A DNA stretch of 64,000 nucleotides from contig JAVHJL010000011.1 of the NCBI GenBank assembly GCA_036971715.1, positions 62,001-126,000 on the forward strand. Direction: 5' to 3'. The stretch is from Arthrobotrys musiformis. Taxonomy: Eukaryota; Ascomycota; Orbiliomycetes; Orbiliales; Orbiliaceae. Shown piece by piece: positions 1-12,998 of the stretch. A program made the position numbers and the translations under genes. Position 1 is the stretch's first letter, and each line of letters starts with the position of its first letter. Under the pieces are notes generated by a model. The model made no database searches. It was not told the DNA's origin and saw only the letters and a list, made by a program, of their open reading frames with translations.

Positions 1-3000
1 CGGTGTTGCGATTCGATTGTTGAGAACTCGAAACAAATTGTCTGAAATATGGGGGCCCTCGGGGTATTTTATAGACGATCCCCAAGGCCCCCTTGACTAG
101 AGATCCTACAATGCCCTCATGAGAAATCTTTTAGCCTGCCGGCTACGTTTCTCCGGCCTCTTCGGAATTTCATGGCGACCCTAATCATCTCAACGGGCAT
201 GACGTCTCCACATATGCGCCATGGTTCCTGCGGCTGGGCGACCTAGGGATGAACCAAAATTAATTTGAAGGGTCATCTATCCGTTTTTCAGTGCTAGTCA
301 GAACTTAGTCAATGGTATAATTGAGCACGTTTCGCTCCAGTGGGCCCAGTCGAGGAAGACAGTGGTTGCGATGGGTCAAGAATCTATCGACGGAGCCATG
401 TTCCCCGACGGCTTTACTCAATTTTGGTAACAGTGGCTCACATTGACGCCATATTTCAGGCACCGTCGGAACGGTATGGTGGCTTTGTAGGTCAATTGCA
501 ATGACATCCTCTCCGTCTGTCATTTGCCCTAGTTTGAATCCCTTTTGCCGTCAACTGAGAAAAAACCCCCACAATCCAAAGCTAGTCCGCTGCCGACAAC
601 TTTTCCGTTCCTGACGGGAAAATACAGGTTGCATTTGTAGACGTAGGGATCGGAGAAAGAATGCACTCAAGCTTTTCAAAAACATTGTGCCTGGATCGTG
701 TACTAGGATACTGCGGATTTATCCAAAATATCGCGTGGTATGTTCCTGTGGTTTTCATCCTCGGATCCCGGCGAGGAATTCTGGTAGCGATAGAAAACAA
801 TTGATCAAACTCAAGCATGCTAGTATACTAGGTTGACCGCTGTCGTGAAAGATGGACGGCCGCTCGCACTGGCGCTCTTCGTTCGGTACAACAAAGAGGT
901 CAGCCGAGTATTAACTCCCGTCAGGATCTATAGACTCGTGATCCCTATGCAACCTATATTCGAACCTGTGGTGATACTAGTATACTGTGCAGTCGCAACT
1001 AGCATGCGCGCAGCTATATAGCGCTCTTGTGCACTGTGGAGCAAGTGAGTTGACGTTGTGAACCTGAAACGTTAGTGGTTTGCAGTGGACGGGCCGGGAT
1101 CCGGGGCTGTGGTTTCATCCCATCTTATGCGCCCCGCCACAACACAACCATAACGGAATTGTAGACTCAGATGCTCCGTTAAATTCTCCGACACCACCTC
1201 GAGTCCGGGTTTAAACGCTTCGCACATGAATGACCTGATCATAGATCATAGCCGTATGGATCAATGTAATATGAAGTTCTGAGGTTCTTAAGCTTCTTCA
1301 GACCTCTTTTCTTCGATTTTTTCACAGCCACAAGTCCATCAATAGTACTGATTGATTGTCGAACATTAATGCATTGTATTGCAATGGAGCAGGATCTTGA
1401 GGACGTAGAATTTAGCCGTAAGGCCAAGAATCGATGCTCAGGCCCTCGATCAAGCAACGCTACAGTCTAGAATTTTGCCCAAGGGCCCTTGAAAGCAGTT
1501 CCAAGGTGATGCATGACGGATTCCATGGTTCACACATTATCAGCCCGAGAGGTCCCGTCCTAGCGTAATAATAGTTCATTCCTACTCATAGCTAGCTTTT
1601 TGCATATGTGAGGCCCTCCCATTCTTCACTTGCGGAGAAACCTCTCAATACGGAGTTTAATTTAGCCTATAGCTATTCAGCCCAATCCGCAAATTCGTCA
1701 CCCCCGCATCTGGATCGACCCCGCATACTTCGAGATCCGTAAGATAACTGACAATTGGGTCCCTGAAAAGCTTATACACCCCTTTGCATATAGGAGAGAA
1801 AGGCTTCGGACTATTCTATCCCGAAATCACGCATATGTGACATCTTGCTTGGACATTGGATTCTATCAGGCCCATCAGATCTTTCATAGCCATTTCCAAT
1901 ATTTACAGTGTTCTGCCAGCATTGTTCGATATTTGGCTAAATAGAAGTTCCATGGGAATCCTAATATTAAACTATGGAGACGGCGGATCCGCGGACGGCA
2001 AGATACCTCTTTGACCTCTAGTAGTCTTTACCAAGGCTGCCATACGCATACCAATGTTACTGTACTGACTCCGCCTGTGCAACATGACTAATCTTATCAA
2101 TCCTCGCATCTATGGGCAGTAATCTCGCGTAGATGCCTAGAGATTCGATCCGCCGATGGCCTTTTTGGCTAAATGCTTCCAAGGCTGACGCCTAATAGGA
2201 GTTGCAAAAATGGTTTCTCGCCGAGAGACTTGGGTGCCCATTGCGCCATGATATCGTCGATCCCACCATCAACTTGTGTTACAAGCCCGATTAGTCAATG
2301 GGATGCCTGTAATTCCTACTGGACCGACTAGAGTTGCGCTTCTCCCCTTGGTCACGAAAATCCACCGGGTATCGTGGTTCCAAGACACCAGCCTACTCGG
2401 CCGGGCTTAAACGAAGATGCGGCGAATCGGAGAAAGTATGATCGAAGCGGCCGCCAGGACTCATAGGCAAAAAAAAAAAAAACACCATATCGGATGATGG
2501 TTATCCGAGCTCATACCTCAATTTCCATGTATTCTTACTCAGATTGCGATTTGATCATGTTCCAGACCACCGATGCATCACATAGGTATGTGCTTAATAT
2601 GCCGATTTCCCGAACTGTTCCGTCATTTCTCATTTCGAGCCTTTGAGACGTTAAGCTACCTTAGTGTACTCGTAGCTAGGTAGTTAACGTTCTGCCTAGT
2701 CAAAGTTGCCCCTCGGCATTTGCGTTGAGGTTGTGGTAAATTCCTCAGGCACATGCACATTCGGTATGGCCCAACTCGTATTCCTCGTAGCCTCGAATCC
2801 TAATCCTCGTACGACCGTTCTCACGAGTCCTCAATATGGTTGTCAATATCATGATCACATCGATCCGATATACGCTTACTACGGCCACCAGAATATTTCT
2901 TATCTCCATTTTACGGACCTCGGTTTGCAATGGGTTTTCGAGTCCCCTCCGGTCCGCCCTTCGTCTAAATCCTTGAAAGGACCAGGAACATAAATGACAA

Positions 3001-5532
3001 TCAAACCCCGAAAACCACAAAAAAAAAACCTGAGCAAAATACCAATGGTAAACAGCCGTGCCCCCACGCACAAGCTCCTCAACATATGAGCGTATGTGTG
3101 TATCTAATAAATATATGGTTAAACCAGGGTTTTAAGACTACTTCGCTAGTACCATAGATAATGTATGTACTTAAATGCAGGCAAAATTGCAAGAGCTATA
3201 CGTGAGGTTTGGAAAGATTTCTGCACAGTGACCTATCGGATTCCACGCTTATCCTATCGTCCACGCCGCCCATATCTGAGATCTAGATCCAGAATGTCCA
3301 ACCCAAAAAATATGTACGGACTCCTGCGTCGTACCGAAAAGGAACAAACACCACAAGAAGGCAGCCGCTAGCCCTAGGGAAAAACAAATACCCAAAAACA
3401 AAAGACTCTGAGTACACGGCAAGGCTTTCAAGGGGATTGGTGGTTGCACAATCAGTCATCGTGTAATCTCCTCAGCCTACAGTTTCATCAACGGGCCTTG
3501 TGCGAGGCGCCCGATTGGGCAATTTTGCCAAAACTCCAAGAGTTATCTTCATGTCGATATCCACAGTATCGTGTAGCCTGAGATGATGTAGAATAACGTT
3601 GTTTTAGATATCCTTTCCGTTTTCTCCGACCTCAGGTCATACAAATCGGCCAGCGGAGCGATACTTACCTCGATCACATTTTTTTAGTCAGAGGTACTTG
3701 CCAGACTCGAGTCCTCATGACTGCTGTCTGTTGTGAGATGATGGAATGTTGTTATCACATAGTATCCCAACCCTGGCATCAACACATGTGTTAGTTATCA
3801 CAGAGGCGCTTGACAAGAAAAAGTCCCAAGACACCGTGGTACGTCAGCCAGCGAGTGTGAGAGACAAGATCCGTAAGGGGCAAGGAAATAGAAATTTTTA
3901 TGGGTTCTCCTGTCTTATCCTGACTTCATTACAATATACACATGCATGTTGAAAAAAGTTTTTCTGTCCCAATCGACGACAAAAATATATTATGCTGGAC
4001 CTATACTACGGCTGACCTATAATTACATCTTTTTTTTTTTTTTTTTCTTCTCCTTTGATGACCGAAGGAAAAAAGTTGATGCTTCCGGAAAATTACGGTT
4101 TGAAGGTAGATCCCCGTTTGAAGGGCCGTCGCTCGGATAAGGTTCCAGGATCGATCCAACTATAGGTTTAAGGTTGGACCAAATGCATGCATCCATAACC
4201 TACATTACCTATCTCTTGGTACTTTCTTGAGTGCGAAGTGGCTGCATCAGTTCATTCCTTTTTTCCCTTCCCTACGCCTGGATGGTCCAATGATCTCCCA
4301 ACGTTTTTTTTTTTTTCCTTCTTCGATGAAACACCGTCCGAACATTCTTCATTCACATGTACATGCATGGGAGAACCCAGAAAAACGAATAAGCAGGTCG
4401 ATCCTTCTCATGAAACCCATCTTATCCGTGCGCCCAACCGAGATTAATATTACGACGAGGGAAGAAAAAATTTTTTGTTCCTCACTTCCAGTTGACTTTG
4501 CGAAGACAGATCTTTGCATGTGGGAAAGGAGATCATTGTGGGATGTTGTAATATGGTTCCTATTGAAATTGTCCACGCGAAATCGAGGCTAGTGGGATCG
4601 AATGTGGGTCAGGCTGTTCTCATTCGAGCATTTGAGCTACAATTCGGACATCAGACCAGGCTAAGCGATTCGGAACTATGTATGGGTACCGCGAGACTAG
4701 TATGGGTGGATTATGCCTGCCTGTACTTATGTACATGTAGTATATGTACATAGCTATGCTGTGATAGGAGTTTCTAATCTATAAGAAGAAAAGTACCCGG
4801 ACCAAGAAGAAAACATGTATTTCTTTTTGCAGCCTACGGCCAGAAAAAGATAAAGAAAATATACATGCAAAAAAATACACAGGTTACAAAGAATTGTATA
4901 CTTTCAAACACATTCTCTCGGGCGTACAGACAAGCTCTCTCGGCGAGAACACTGCCACGCTTGGGAAACTTTAGATTGCTTGGGTATATACTCGGATCGT
5001 TCGCATCCTCCGTTGTAGACATCTCGGGAAACCCTAGCAGTCTTGGAAAAAACTGGGCTCACCTCATCTGTGTTGCGCGAGACTAAGCAAAGAGAACGAA
5101 GGAGGACAAAATAAACTCTCCCTGGCTCGGCGTGTAATTAACAAGGTTACAAATCTCCCTTATAGCTGCAGGAAAGGGGCCCACCTGGTTCACATATTGG
5201 CTCCGAGATCCCTAGCGGTCAATGGAAAGCATGAATCGTTCTAGGATCCCAGGATTGTTCTCAGGAGTCATTACTTTTTCTGTTTTTTATTTTTCTGACC
5301 TTGATGTTTTTCTAGGGCAAGGTTTCAGAGACGGGAAGACTGTGGCCTATCGCGGACGGATGTTGGGTATCCAAATGTGTTTCTGGCCATGCGGTTATCC
5401 GGCTTGCTTCACCTATCCGTCACGGAAAAGCAAGCATGTGCATATGTGCAATATTAGGTGATGTGATTGAAGGGAATCTAGTCAACAAAAGGAAAAAGAG
5501 AAAGAAGGGATCCCACACCCGGTCAGACTAGT

Positions 5533-5575
<43 letters not shown>

Positions 5576-5868
5576 ACTATAGAAAGATAAGAATGTGAAA
5601 AGCTAGGTTGGCCACGAACTGTGCGCGGCGAGTCAGCGCTGGCGGGGATAATTCGACCAGAGATTTGTGGTTATATTCTCCTCCTGCCCCCCGTTCTCTC
5701 GAACTTATTCTGGGTGTCAATTCACAAGTCAATATCGGCCAAACTCATCAAGTTGTCTCCAATTGTTTTGATTGTAGAGAGCTCCTCCCTCTCCCTATCA
5801 CTATCAAAATCTGGATATATAATAATATTCCCCTATATCATCGATTTCCCGCACATATACCGTGTATC
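1..5868. other. Long intergenic region, no supportable gene
   Basis: Only short open frames occur here (at most about 120 codons), none with a recognisable domain or splice-linked partner. It contains homopolymer tracts: A14 near 2469-2482, T17 at 4030-4046, T13 near 4304-4316, and T41 at 5534-5574. The last few hundred bases are the leader and promoter of the transporter that follows. Two minus-strand frames (305-523 and 582-818) have protein-like composition but cannot be joined by a credible intron. Confidence 0.6.
5534..5574. repeat. T41 homopolymer tract
   Basis: An uninterrupted run of 41 T. A short GACTA direct repeat lies on both sides (5526-5530 and 5575-5579). It sits about 295 bp upstream of the transporter start codon. 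It could be a nucleosome-excluding poly(dT) promoter element, a slippage product, or the poly(A) scar of an inserted element. The length may be affected by sequencing error. Confidence 0.85.
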
Positions 5869-7578
5869 ATGTTGCAGCCAAGCAAGAGCGCCTTAAGCTT
5901 CGCAGACCCTGGGACACCCTCCCTAGACTCTAGAAGGCAGAGTCGAGATGTTGGAACAGATTTTGAGCCCGTGTGGCCAAAAGGATGGCGGCCGTGGACA
6001 TGCCTCGTAGGCTGTTTCTTCCTTATGTTCAACAGTTGGGGGGTTGTGAACGGTTATGGCACCTACCTTTCCTACTACAAGGAGTCTCTTTTGGTGGATT
6101 ACAATATACTCCACTTCAATATCATCGGGGCTACACAATGCTTCTTTATTCTATTTCTTTCATTTATTTCGGGTCGTCTTCTCGATGCCAACTACAGCCG
6201 GTGGCTGCTCATCGGCGGCTCCATTCTCCTCGTGTTGGGTATGTCCACACTCAGCATTTGTAACGGAGCCGGCCGTCGCGGAGATGGACAATATATGTAC
6301 ACATGGGTAGCTCAAGGTCTCGTTTCGGGGTTGGGCATGGCCTGTTTTTTTGTATCGAGGTAAGTATCCGAATATAATCTAAGACGTATCGATCTGGTTT
6401 TTGACCAATGCGTTGAGAGTGTTGGAACCTTGCTAACATTCTTTGATAGTTCTCAGAGTACGTATATACGTGGGGGCACCATTCTGTATATCCTACCTTG
6501 CGGTTGAAATAGCTCCATAAAACTAATTTGTTCGTCAACAGTTGCCGCCACGTGGTTCAAGCGGAAGAAGGGATTCGCTATCGGTATCGTAGCATCTGGA
6601 GCCAGCGTCTGTAAGTACTAAAATCCAATATTGCAATGCTGCATCTTATATAATTGCGTATCGGCCTAACTAAAAGATTCTCTAGCGGGATTGGTGTATC
6701 CTACTATGCTCCGTTATCTTATTGATATAGTCGGATTCAATCGCTCGGTTCAAATAGTTTCTTCATTGATAGCAATTACTTGCCTTATATCGATCTTCCT
6801 GGCGGTTCCAAACCCCGATCACCACTTTAGGAGGCCGTCAAACTGGTTCGCCGCCAAAACCTGGGTTGATAAGGATGCTTTCAAGGACCCTGCCTTCTGT
6901 TGGTTTACCGCCGCTGTGTCCTGGACGTTCTTTGGTTTCTATTGCGTCTTCTTTAGCCTCGAAGAATGGTCAACAGAAGCAGGTGTTGGCTACAAAGGTC
7001 TAGAGCCACCGGTACCAGGAATGCGTGCCCTACGGACCTATTGGCTCCTCGCAATCATGAACGGATCTAGTACTATCGGTCGCCTCAGTTCTTCCTATCT
7101 CTGTGACCACTTCGGTGCACTCAACGTCCATGCTGGAGTAACATTGGTCTCTTCCTTCCTCTGTCTGTTCCTATGGACCTTTGCGAGGAACCTCGGGGCG
7201 GCACTGGCTTTCGTCATAATATTCGGCGCATTTTCCGGCGCCGTCATTGGACTTCCTCCTGCCTCCATGGCTGCTATTTTAGGACCACACCCCGCCCAAC
7301 AGGGGAAATTGGGACAGTGGACCGGAATGATGTATAGCATCTCGTCTTTCTTCGCCTTAACAGGACCAATGATCGCCAGCCACCTGGTGATAAAATTCGA
7401 CACATTCCTAACGGTACAGCTTTGGAGCGGCCTGTGTCTCTTCATCAGCGCTCTTTGCATGTTTATCGCAATAATCTATCATTCTCGCGATGAATCTTTT
7501 GTGCTTAGGCTCACGCCTGCAAGTACTCGGAGCCGAAGCGTGAGTTGTAAGAGCGAGCTATCAATGAGTGAAGTCTGA
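5869..7578 (+). CDS. MFS monocarboxylate-type transporter
   Basis: This is a major facilitator superfamily permease resembling fungal monocarboxylate transporter-like (MCH-type) proteins, predicted to act in the plasma or another membrane; the substrate is unknown. I model four exons: 5869-6359, 6450-6457, 6542-6610 and 6686-7578, giving 486 residues. The second exon is only 8 nt and is needed to keep the frame: it links the end of TM helix 4 to the conserved segment reading SSQIAATWFKRKKGFAIG, the family's loop after that helix. The N-terminal ~35 residues are hydrophilic, then about 12 hydrophobic segments follow, with a central loop around 'NWFAAKTW'. The ATG at 5869 is used because the open frame upstream has no in-frame ATG. 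The C-terminus is short, cytosolic and Ser/Arg-rich. The family assignment is solid; transport of a monocarboxylate is inferred. Confidence 0.88.
6450..6457 (+). other. 8-nt micro-exon of the MFS transporter
   Basis: It is bounded by an acceptor ending GATAG at 6449, with a CTAAC branch sequence upstream, and a donor GTACGT at 6458. Exon 1 ends in phase 2 and exon 3 begins in a phase that only fits if these eight bases are included. Skipping them shifts the frame out of the conserved family motif. Confidence 0.8.
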
Positions 7579-8383
7579 GGTTCCTCCAGATATTCCACGA
7601 CGCGGCTTTGACTCTTCGCCTTTTCCTTTCGTCTCCAATCTCTCCTTTTCAATTTCTCTTCCAGCTATTCCCTAATACTTTTTCACTCAACACCAAAATT
7701 CTTTTTTCGTATTTCCTTGGGTTTCCCAGCTGCATTTTCTTCTTCTTCTAGATCCTGCATATTCTTGCTTTTTTTCCCCTCCGAAATCTGGGCCTAATAT
7801 TCTGTTTTGCTTAACATTCATCCAGCGAGTATTTTTTATTTTCGCACTTCTGCTTTTGGTTATATGCATGACATTAGAGGGACATCGGTAGGAATTGGTG
7901 CACGTCACCGGGTTGGATAGATTGGTCATTTTGGCGTTTGCTTTGGCTTTGATACCCGCGCGTTGCTTGTCGGTTTAATTTTCCGCTTTGGTTTCCAATA
8001 TTGTATACCCCCTCATGACTCTCCTTCAACTAATATAATCTTTATCATTCCGTTGCCAATTTGCCTCCGTTACGATCCTCAGCTTGAGACGGACACTCTG
8101 TCGGGTGTTGTGTGTTGTGTGTGGTATATTGACCGATCTTATCAATCCGATCTGCTTGATGCGATTCGATCTAATCTAATCTAATCTAAATCTAATCTTC
8201 TCGCCGGAGCTCAAAAAACAATGCCGGGCCGTTTCCCGCCAATTTTTGTAGGTCCACACGAGCCGACTGAGCTATCAGAAAGAGTCATAATACTTTCCCC
8301 CTCAAAGCAAATTATACTTAAATTCTAGTAGACAAATGCACAAAAGGGAAGTTTGATTACACTTCCTCGTTCCAAATATTTTT
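7579..8383. promoter_or_regulatory. Intergenic: transporter 3' end and GlyRS promoter
   Basis: A pyrimidine-rich stretch runs from about 7610 to 7780 downstream of the transporter. A five-base TCTAA repeat (about five units, one imperfect) lies near 8170-8198. No protein-like frame is convincing. The right half is the promoter and leader of the glycyl-tRNA synthetase gene. Confidence 0.5.
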
Positions 8384-10901
8384 ATGAGGTCGGCTTTGTC
8401 AATTGCGCAAAGGCATCCCTTCAAACGGCTTCTACCGCAGATATACCACAGGACGCTCCCACCACTGTCAATATTCAACTGCCCCGCAACTCGTTATCGC
8501 CCCATCTCATCTCTCTTTACGAGTACATTCACCCAGCAAAACACTCCAGTGAGTATCCGTCCCCACATCTTTCCCCTCTCTCACACTTCATTGCATTATT
8601 GCATCGCCCTCTGACTTACCCTGCAGCCTACCGAACAAGTAGCAAAAACATCGAAAAAATCTCGAGAAAAAAGACCCACGACAGCCTCCCCGCAACCCCA
8701 CGACATGACTACCTTGGACGGTAAACCGCTCGACCGAGCGACCCTGGACACTCTGCTCCGCCGTCGAATGTTCTACGCCCAGGCATTCGATATCTACGGT
8801 GGTGTCTCCGGTCTCTTCGATTATGGTCCACCAGGGTGTGCTCTCCAGGCCAACATTGTCGATACATGGAGAAAACACTTTATCTTGGAGGAAGACATGT
8901 TGGAGGTCGATTGTACCATGTTAACACCTCACGATGTTCTCAAAACCTCCGGTCACGTTGACAAGTTCTCGGATTGGATGTGCAAGGACCCTAAGACTGG
9001 CGAGATCTTTCGAGCCGATCATTTGGTTGAGGAGGTTCTTGAGGCCAGGTTGAAGGGTGACAAGCAGGCTAGACATCTTGAAGCCGGAGCTGCCATCGAA
9101 GAAACCGCCAAAGATATTGAAGGCGCAGAGGATAAGAAAAAGAGGAAGAAGAAGGTTAAAGATATCAAGGTCGTCAAGCTTGATGATGCCGTCATCCAGG
9201 AATATGAAGAGATTTTGGCAAAGGTGGGATAAAGTTGATTTACTAGAATCCTCAGATACCAAGCAGCCTTATTGCTAACGGGCCGGATAGATCGATAACT
9301 TTGACGGCAAGGATCTCGGTGACATTATCACCAAGTACGAGATCAAGAACCCAGGTACCGGTGGCGACCTTGAACTGCCAGTTGCTTTCAATCTCATGTT
9401 CGGCACTTCGATTGGTCCTAGCAGCAATCTACCAGGGTACATATACGGCCCACATCCAATATAGTGCAAGGACATAAAAGGGAAAAACTAACATTGAATC
9501 AAAATAGCTATCTCCGTCCCGAAACCGCCCAAGGTCAATTCCTTAACTTCCAGAAGCTCCTCGGCTTCAACAATGAAAAGATGCCATTCGCCTCCGCCTC
9601 GATTGGCAAGTCCTTCAGAAATGAAATCTCCCCACGCCAAGGTCTCCTCCGTGTCCGTGAGTTCTTGATGGCCGAAATCGAGCACTTCGTCGACCCCGAA
9701 AACAAATCCCACCCTCGTTTCCTAGAGGTTTCCGACTCTGTCACCTTGAACTTCCTTCCTAAGGAGGTCCAGCAAGCTGGTAAGACGACAACCGTCAGAA
9801 AGACAATCGGCGAGGCCGTCCGCGAAGGTATGGTCGACAATGAGACATTGGGTTACTTCTTGGCCAGAATCAACCTGTTCTTGAAGAAAATTGGTGTGGA
9901 TGAGAGCAAGGTCCGATTCAGACAGCACATGGAGAACGAAATGGCACATTACGCTAGCGACTGCTGGGATGCCGAATTGCAGACAAGCTACGGCTGGATC
10001 GAGTGCGTCGGTTGTGCCGACAGAAGTGCCTACGATTTATCGGTTCACCAAAAGAAGACCGGGCAGTTCTTGGGTGTTCGGGAAACCCTCAAGGAACCTC
10101 GAGTTATCGAAGAGTTTGAAGTTGACATCAACAAGAAGGTTCTTGGTCCCAAGTTCAAGAAGGATGCAAAGGCCGTTGAGGAGCGTTTGGCGGAATGCTC
10201 AAACCAGAAGGAACGTGAGGCCTGGTCCGAGACCCTGAAGAGTGGGCAGAGCATTTCTGTCCTCGTTGAAGGTCTTGGTAAGCTGGAAATCGGTGCTGAT
10301 CTTGTCACCGTTGAGAAGAGAAAAAGAACTGAGTCTAGTAAGTCAAAACACTCACCCCCCCCCCCTGTGTCGAGAACGGTAACTAATGTGTTTATCCTAT
10401 ACAGTTCGCGAGTATACCCCCAACGTCATCGAGCCATCTTTTGGCATCGGTCGTATTCTATACTCCCTAATGGAGCACGTCTTCTGGACCCGCCCAGAGG
10501 ATGCTGACCGTGCCGTCCTCTCCTTCCCCCCAACAATCGCCCCCACAAAAGTTCTCCTTGTTCCGCTATCAAATAATGTCGCCTTCAACCCTCTGGTCAA
10601 CAGTATATCCGCTAAGGTCAGGAAATTGGGTATCAGCAGCCGTGTCGACTCTTCCGGTGCTACCATTGGTAAGAGATACAGCAGAAACGATGAGTTGGGT
10701 ACACCATTCGGTATTACCATTGATTTCCAGAGTGTAAAGGATGACACTATCACTTTGAGAGAGCGAGATACCACCAAGCAGGTCCGCGGCTCGGTTGATG
10801 AGGTCTTGGCTCACCTGAAGGCTTTGGTTGAGGGTACTGAGACTTGGGATGAGACTCTGACAAAACTTCCCATCTTCACCGGCCAGGAAGTCGACGAGTA
10901 G
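8384..10901 (+). CDS. GRS1: Glycyl-tRNA synthetase, mitochondrial and cytosolic forms
   Basis: Class II aminoacyl-tRNA synthetase that charges tRNA-Gly. Five exons: 8384-8548, 8627-9223, 9291-9436, 9508-10337 and 10405-10901. From the first ATG the product is 744 residues. Its first ~55 are rich in Arg, Ser, Leu and His with no acidic residue, like a mitochondrial presequence. An in-frame Met at codon 82 (base 8705) starts a 663-residue form of normal cytosolic GlyRS length. The ATG at 8384 has T at -3 (weak) while 8705 has G at -3, so leaky scanning could give both forms. Class II motifs are visible: YLRPETAQGQFLNF, the FRNEISPRQGLLRVREF motif 2 region, and the GIGRIL motif 3. A Lys-rich insertion lies near residues 220-245. 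The catalytic assignment is firm; dual targeting is inferred. Confidence 0.95.
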
Positions 10902-11793
10902 GTCTGATAGAAGGATAAGAAAAGAAAAAGAACCAAAAGGAAAAGAAAGGAAAGGAAAAGGGGAAAAAAATAGAAGGAAACACTCTCTCTTATGTTCTAT
11001 ATAGGCTCGCATAGTCTGCATGAAATGACAGTCCGAGCGGAGAAAAGTTCGGTTGTAGCATCCTTTGGTTGCGTTCGTATCATATACCTACTTAAGCTCC
11101 ATACTGTAGTGATACATTCCGTTGGATAGTTTATACCTTATCCAAATTTAAGGTAACCCATCCACAAATAATATATGTTCCGAACCACGATGCGCCAATA
11201 TTCCAAATCCAGCCGTTAGATGGTAACACAAAAGGATTCAATCGATCCTGTTTATCCCCCATTATATCCCATGCCCTCCTCTCGAATGCATTCTGTGCAA
11301 GTAAGAACGGTGCCTAGATGTGTCAAATAAGAATGGAGATGCTTGATTGGACTTGGCATTGATGGTTTTTGATCCCGTGGGATTTCAAGAGGCAAAAATC
11401 AACCAATCTCAGCCGCAGATTCCTCGAAGTTGGTCCAACCCACCATCGGGTCTAACCAAATAGTAAAATAGTTACATGCTTATTTGCAAAACAAAAGAGC
11501 CCACGAGCGCATTTCGGAGGCCAAAATGTTTTAGCGTCTCCCTGATGGCGTGGAAAGAGAAATTGCGACGATGGTTTTTCTGGTGTTTTAACTTTCCCTT
11601 CCTCTTCTCTTTCTCCTCCTCTTCCTTCCTTCTCTCGTCGAACTTTACTTTCGGAACGTGGAAACAAATTCGATCGATTGGCCCTTCGTTACACAAACCC
11701 ACACCCCTTTAAACAACACAAATCCCACGGGTTGAGTTCCCTCCCGGTCAAGGAGTTGGTTAGGGGTAAGCGACAACACAAGGCGACATCGAA
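10902..11793. other. Intergenic between GlyRS and membrane-protein gene
   Basis: It begins with a purine-rich 3' tract (about 10912-10980, mostly A and G). Nothing protein-like is seen. The right half, with a pyrimidine-rich stretch near 11590-11640, is probably the promoter and leader of the next gene. Confidence 0.5.
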
Positions 11794-12998
11794 ATGTCGA
11801 AGCCAGGCGATTTGGAGAAGGGCACCGCGGGCGCCGGCGCGCTTCCTGATCTTTCGGACGTCTATGGTGGCGTCGAGGATACAAAACCAGTCGTAGGCGG
11901 TGTAGCAGAGGAAAGTCACGATGCAATCGCCTCTCCGTCAACAAATCCCAAGGCTTCTGGTGGCGGTTCGGGATCATGGTTTACTAAGAAAAGAATAATA
12001 ATCATCGCGGTCATCGCGGTCATCGTTGTCGCTGGGGCAGTAGGCGGTGGTGTGGGCGGCGCCTTGAGTAATAAGAAGTCTTCCTCTAACGGGGATTCTT
12101 CTGGTTCGTCAGGGTCTGGTAATAGCAGTGGTGATCAGACTACAGGTAGTGGGACTACCCCGACTCCCACGAGTAGCAGTGGGACCCAGGACTCTGGAAA
12201 TAGTGGTTCGCCGGTTACGATTCAGCCCAATGCCGGCGCTACAGGAATTATCCTACCAGCAGGCGTTACAGCCGTCGCATTCTCGGGCGTTCCAAAGCCC
12301 TCCGTTACAAGCACCCCGCTAGAGATCAATCTAGGTTTCCCCGGATTAACGCCTGGATTCGAAATCAGCGCTGGAAGTATAGTCGTGAATGGAGAGTTCA
12401 AGCAGAATTTAACAGGGTGGGAGACCCCGAGTGGGTGTTGGGCCGTGAACGATTGGGATGATAAGGGATACCTTTCGGCATGGAATGGAGAACGTTCCTC
12501 GGCGAGGGCATGTGAGCTATCGCAGACAATGGATAGGCGGGATGATCAGAGCAAGGATACAGATTATGTCGTCAGTTTTCTATACAGAAATGCTGTTGCG
12601 AATGTAAGTCTTTCTAACATGACCAATCCCTCCTTCTGACTGGGCGGTCGCTTTCCTACCAGAAAATCCAAGACATATGTCAAGACGCATGTCTTAGATG
12701 AATACACGAGTTCTGCGATGCATGGATTTACATATATGCTAACTCCGCGAAATTCTGATTTTAGTCCACCAACAATGCATGGTTGTGGGCATACATCGGC
12801 GACGAAGATCGAATGCTGGAAGTTCTAGCGACGATGGAAGGAAAGCCGACATCTGAGGATGAATGGAATAAAGCAGCGTATAAATACACCGTTGGCGCGA
12901 ACAAGAAGGCGAGGATAGTCTTCAAGGCGTTCAATACCATTGAATACTGGGAAGTATCAGAAGTCGCAATGACACCGCTGTCATTGCTGAACACATAA
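11794..12998 (+). CDS. Single-pass membrane protein with lectin-like ectodomain
   Basis: Two exons, 11794-12603 and 12765-12998, encode 347 residues. Residues 1-65 are hydrophilic and probably cytosolic. A basic KKR stop precedes one strongly hydrophobic helix at about 68-90. There is no N-terminal signal peptide, so this looks like a type II or signal-anchor protein. Residues ~93-155 are a Ser/Gly/Thr-rich linker, as in O-glycosylated fungal surface proteins. The remainder is a globular ectodomain whose opening (VNGEFKQNLTGW) resembles the start of jelly-roll carbohydrate-binding modules of the CBM4/9 kind, with cysteines in SGCWAV and RACEL. The splice donor GTAAGT at 12604 and the in-frame continuation support the intron. 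No specific function is recognised. A role in cell-wall sensing or glycan binding is a guess from architecture. Confidence 0.75.

Noticed and set aside
305..818. Two minus-strand frames with protein-like composition
   Set aside because: No credible donor/acceptor joins them and neither resembles a family; length is within chance expectation.
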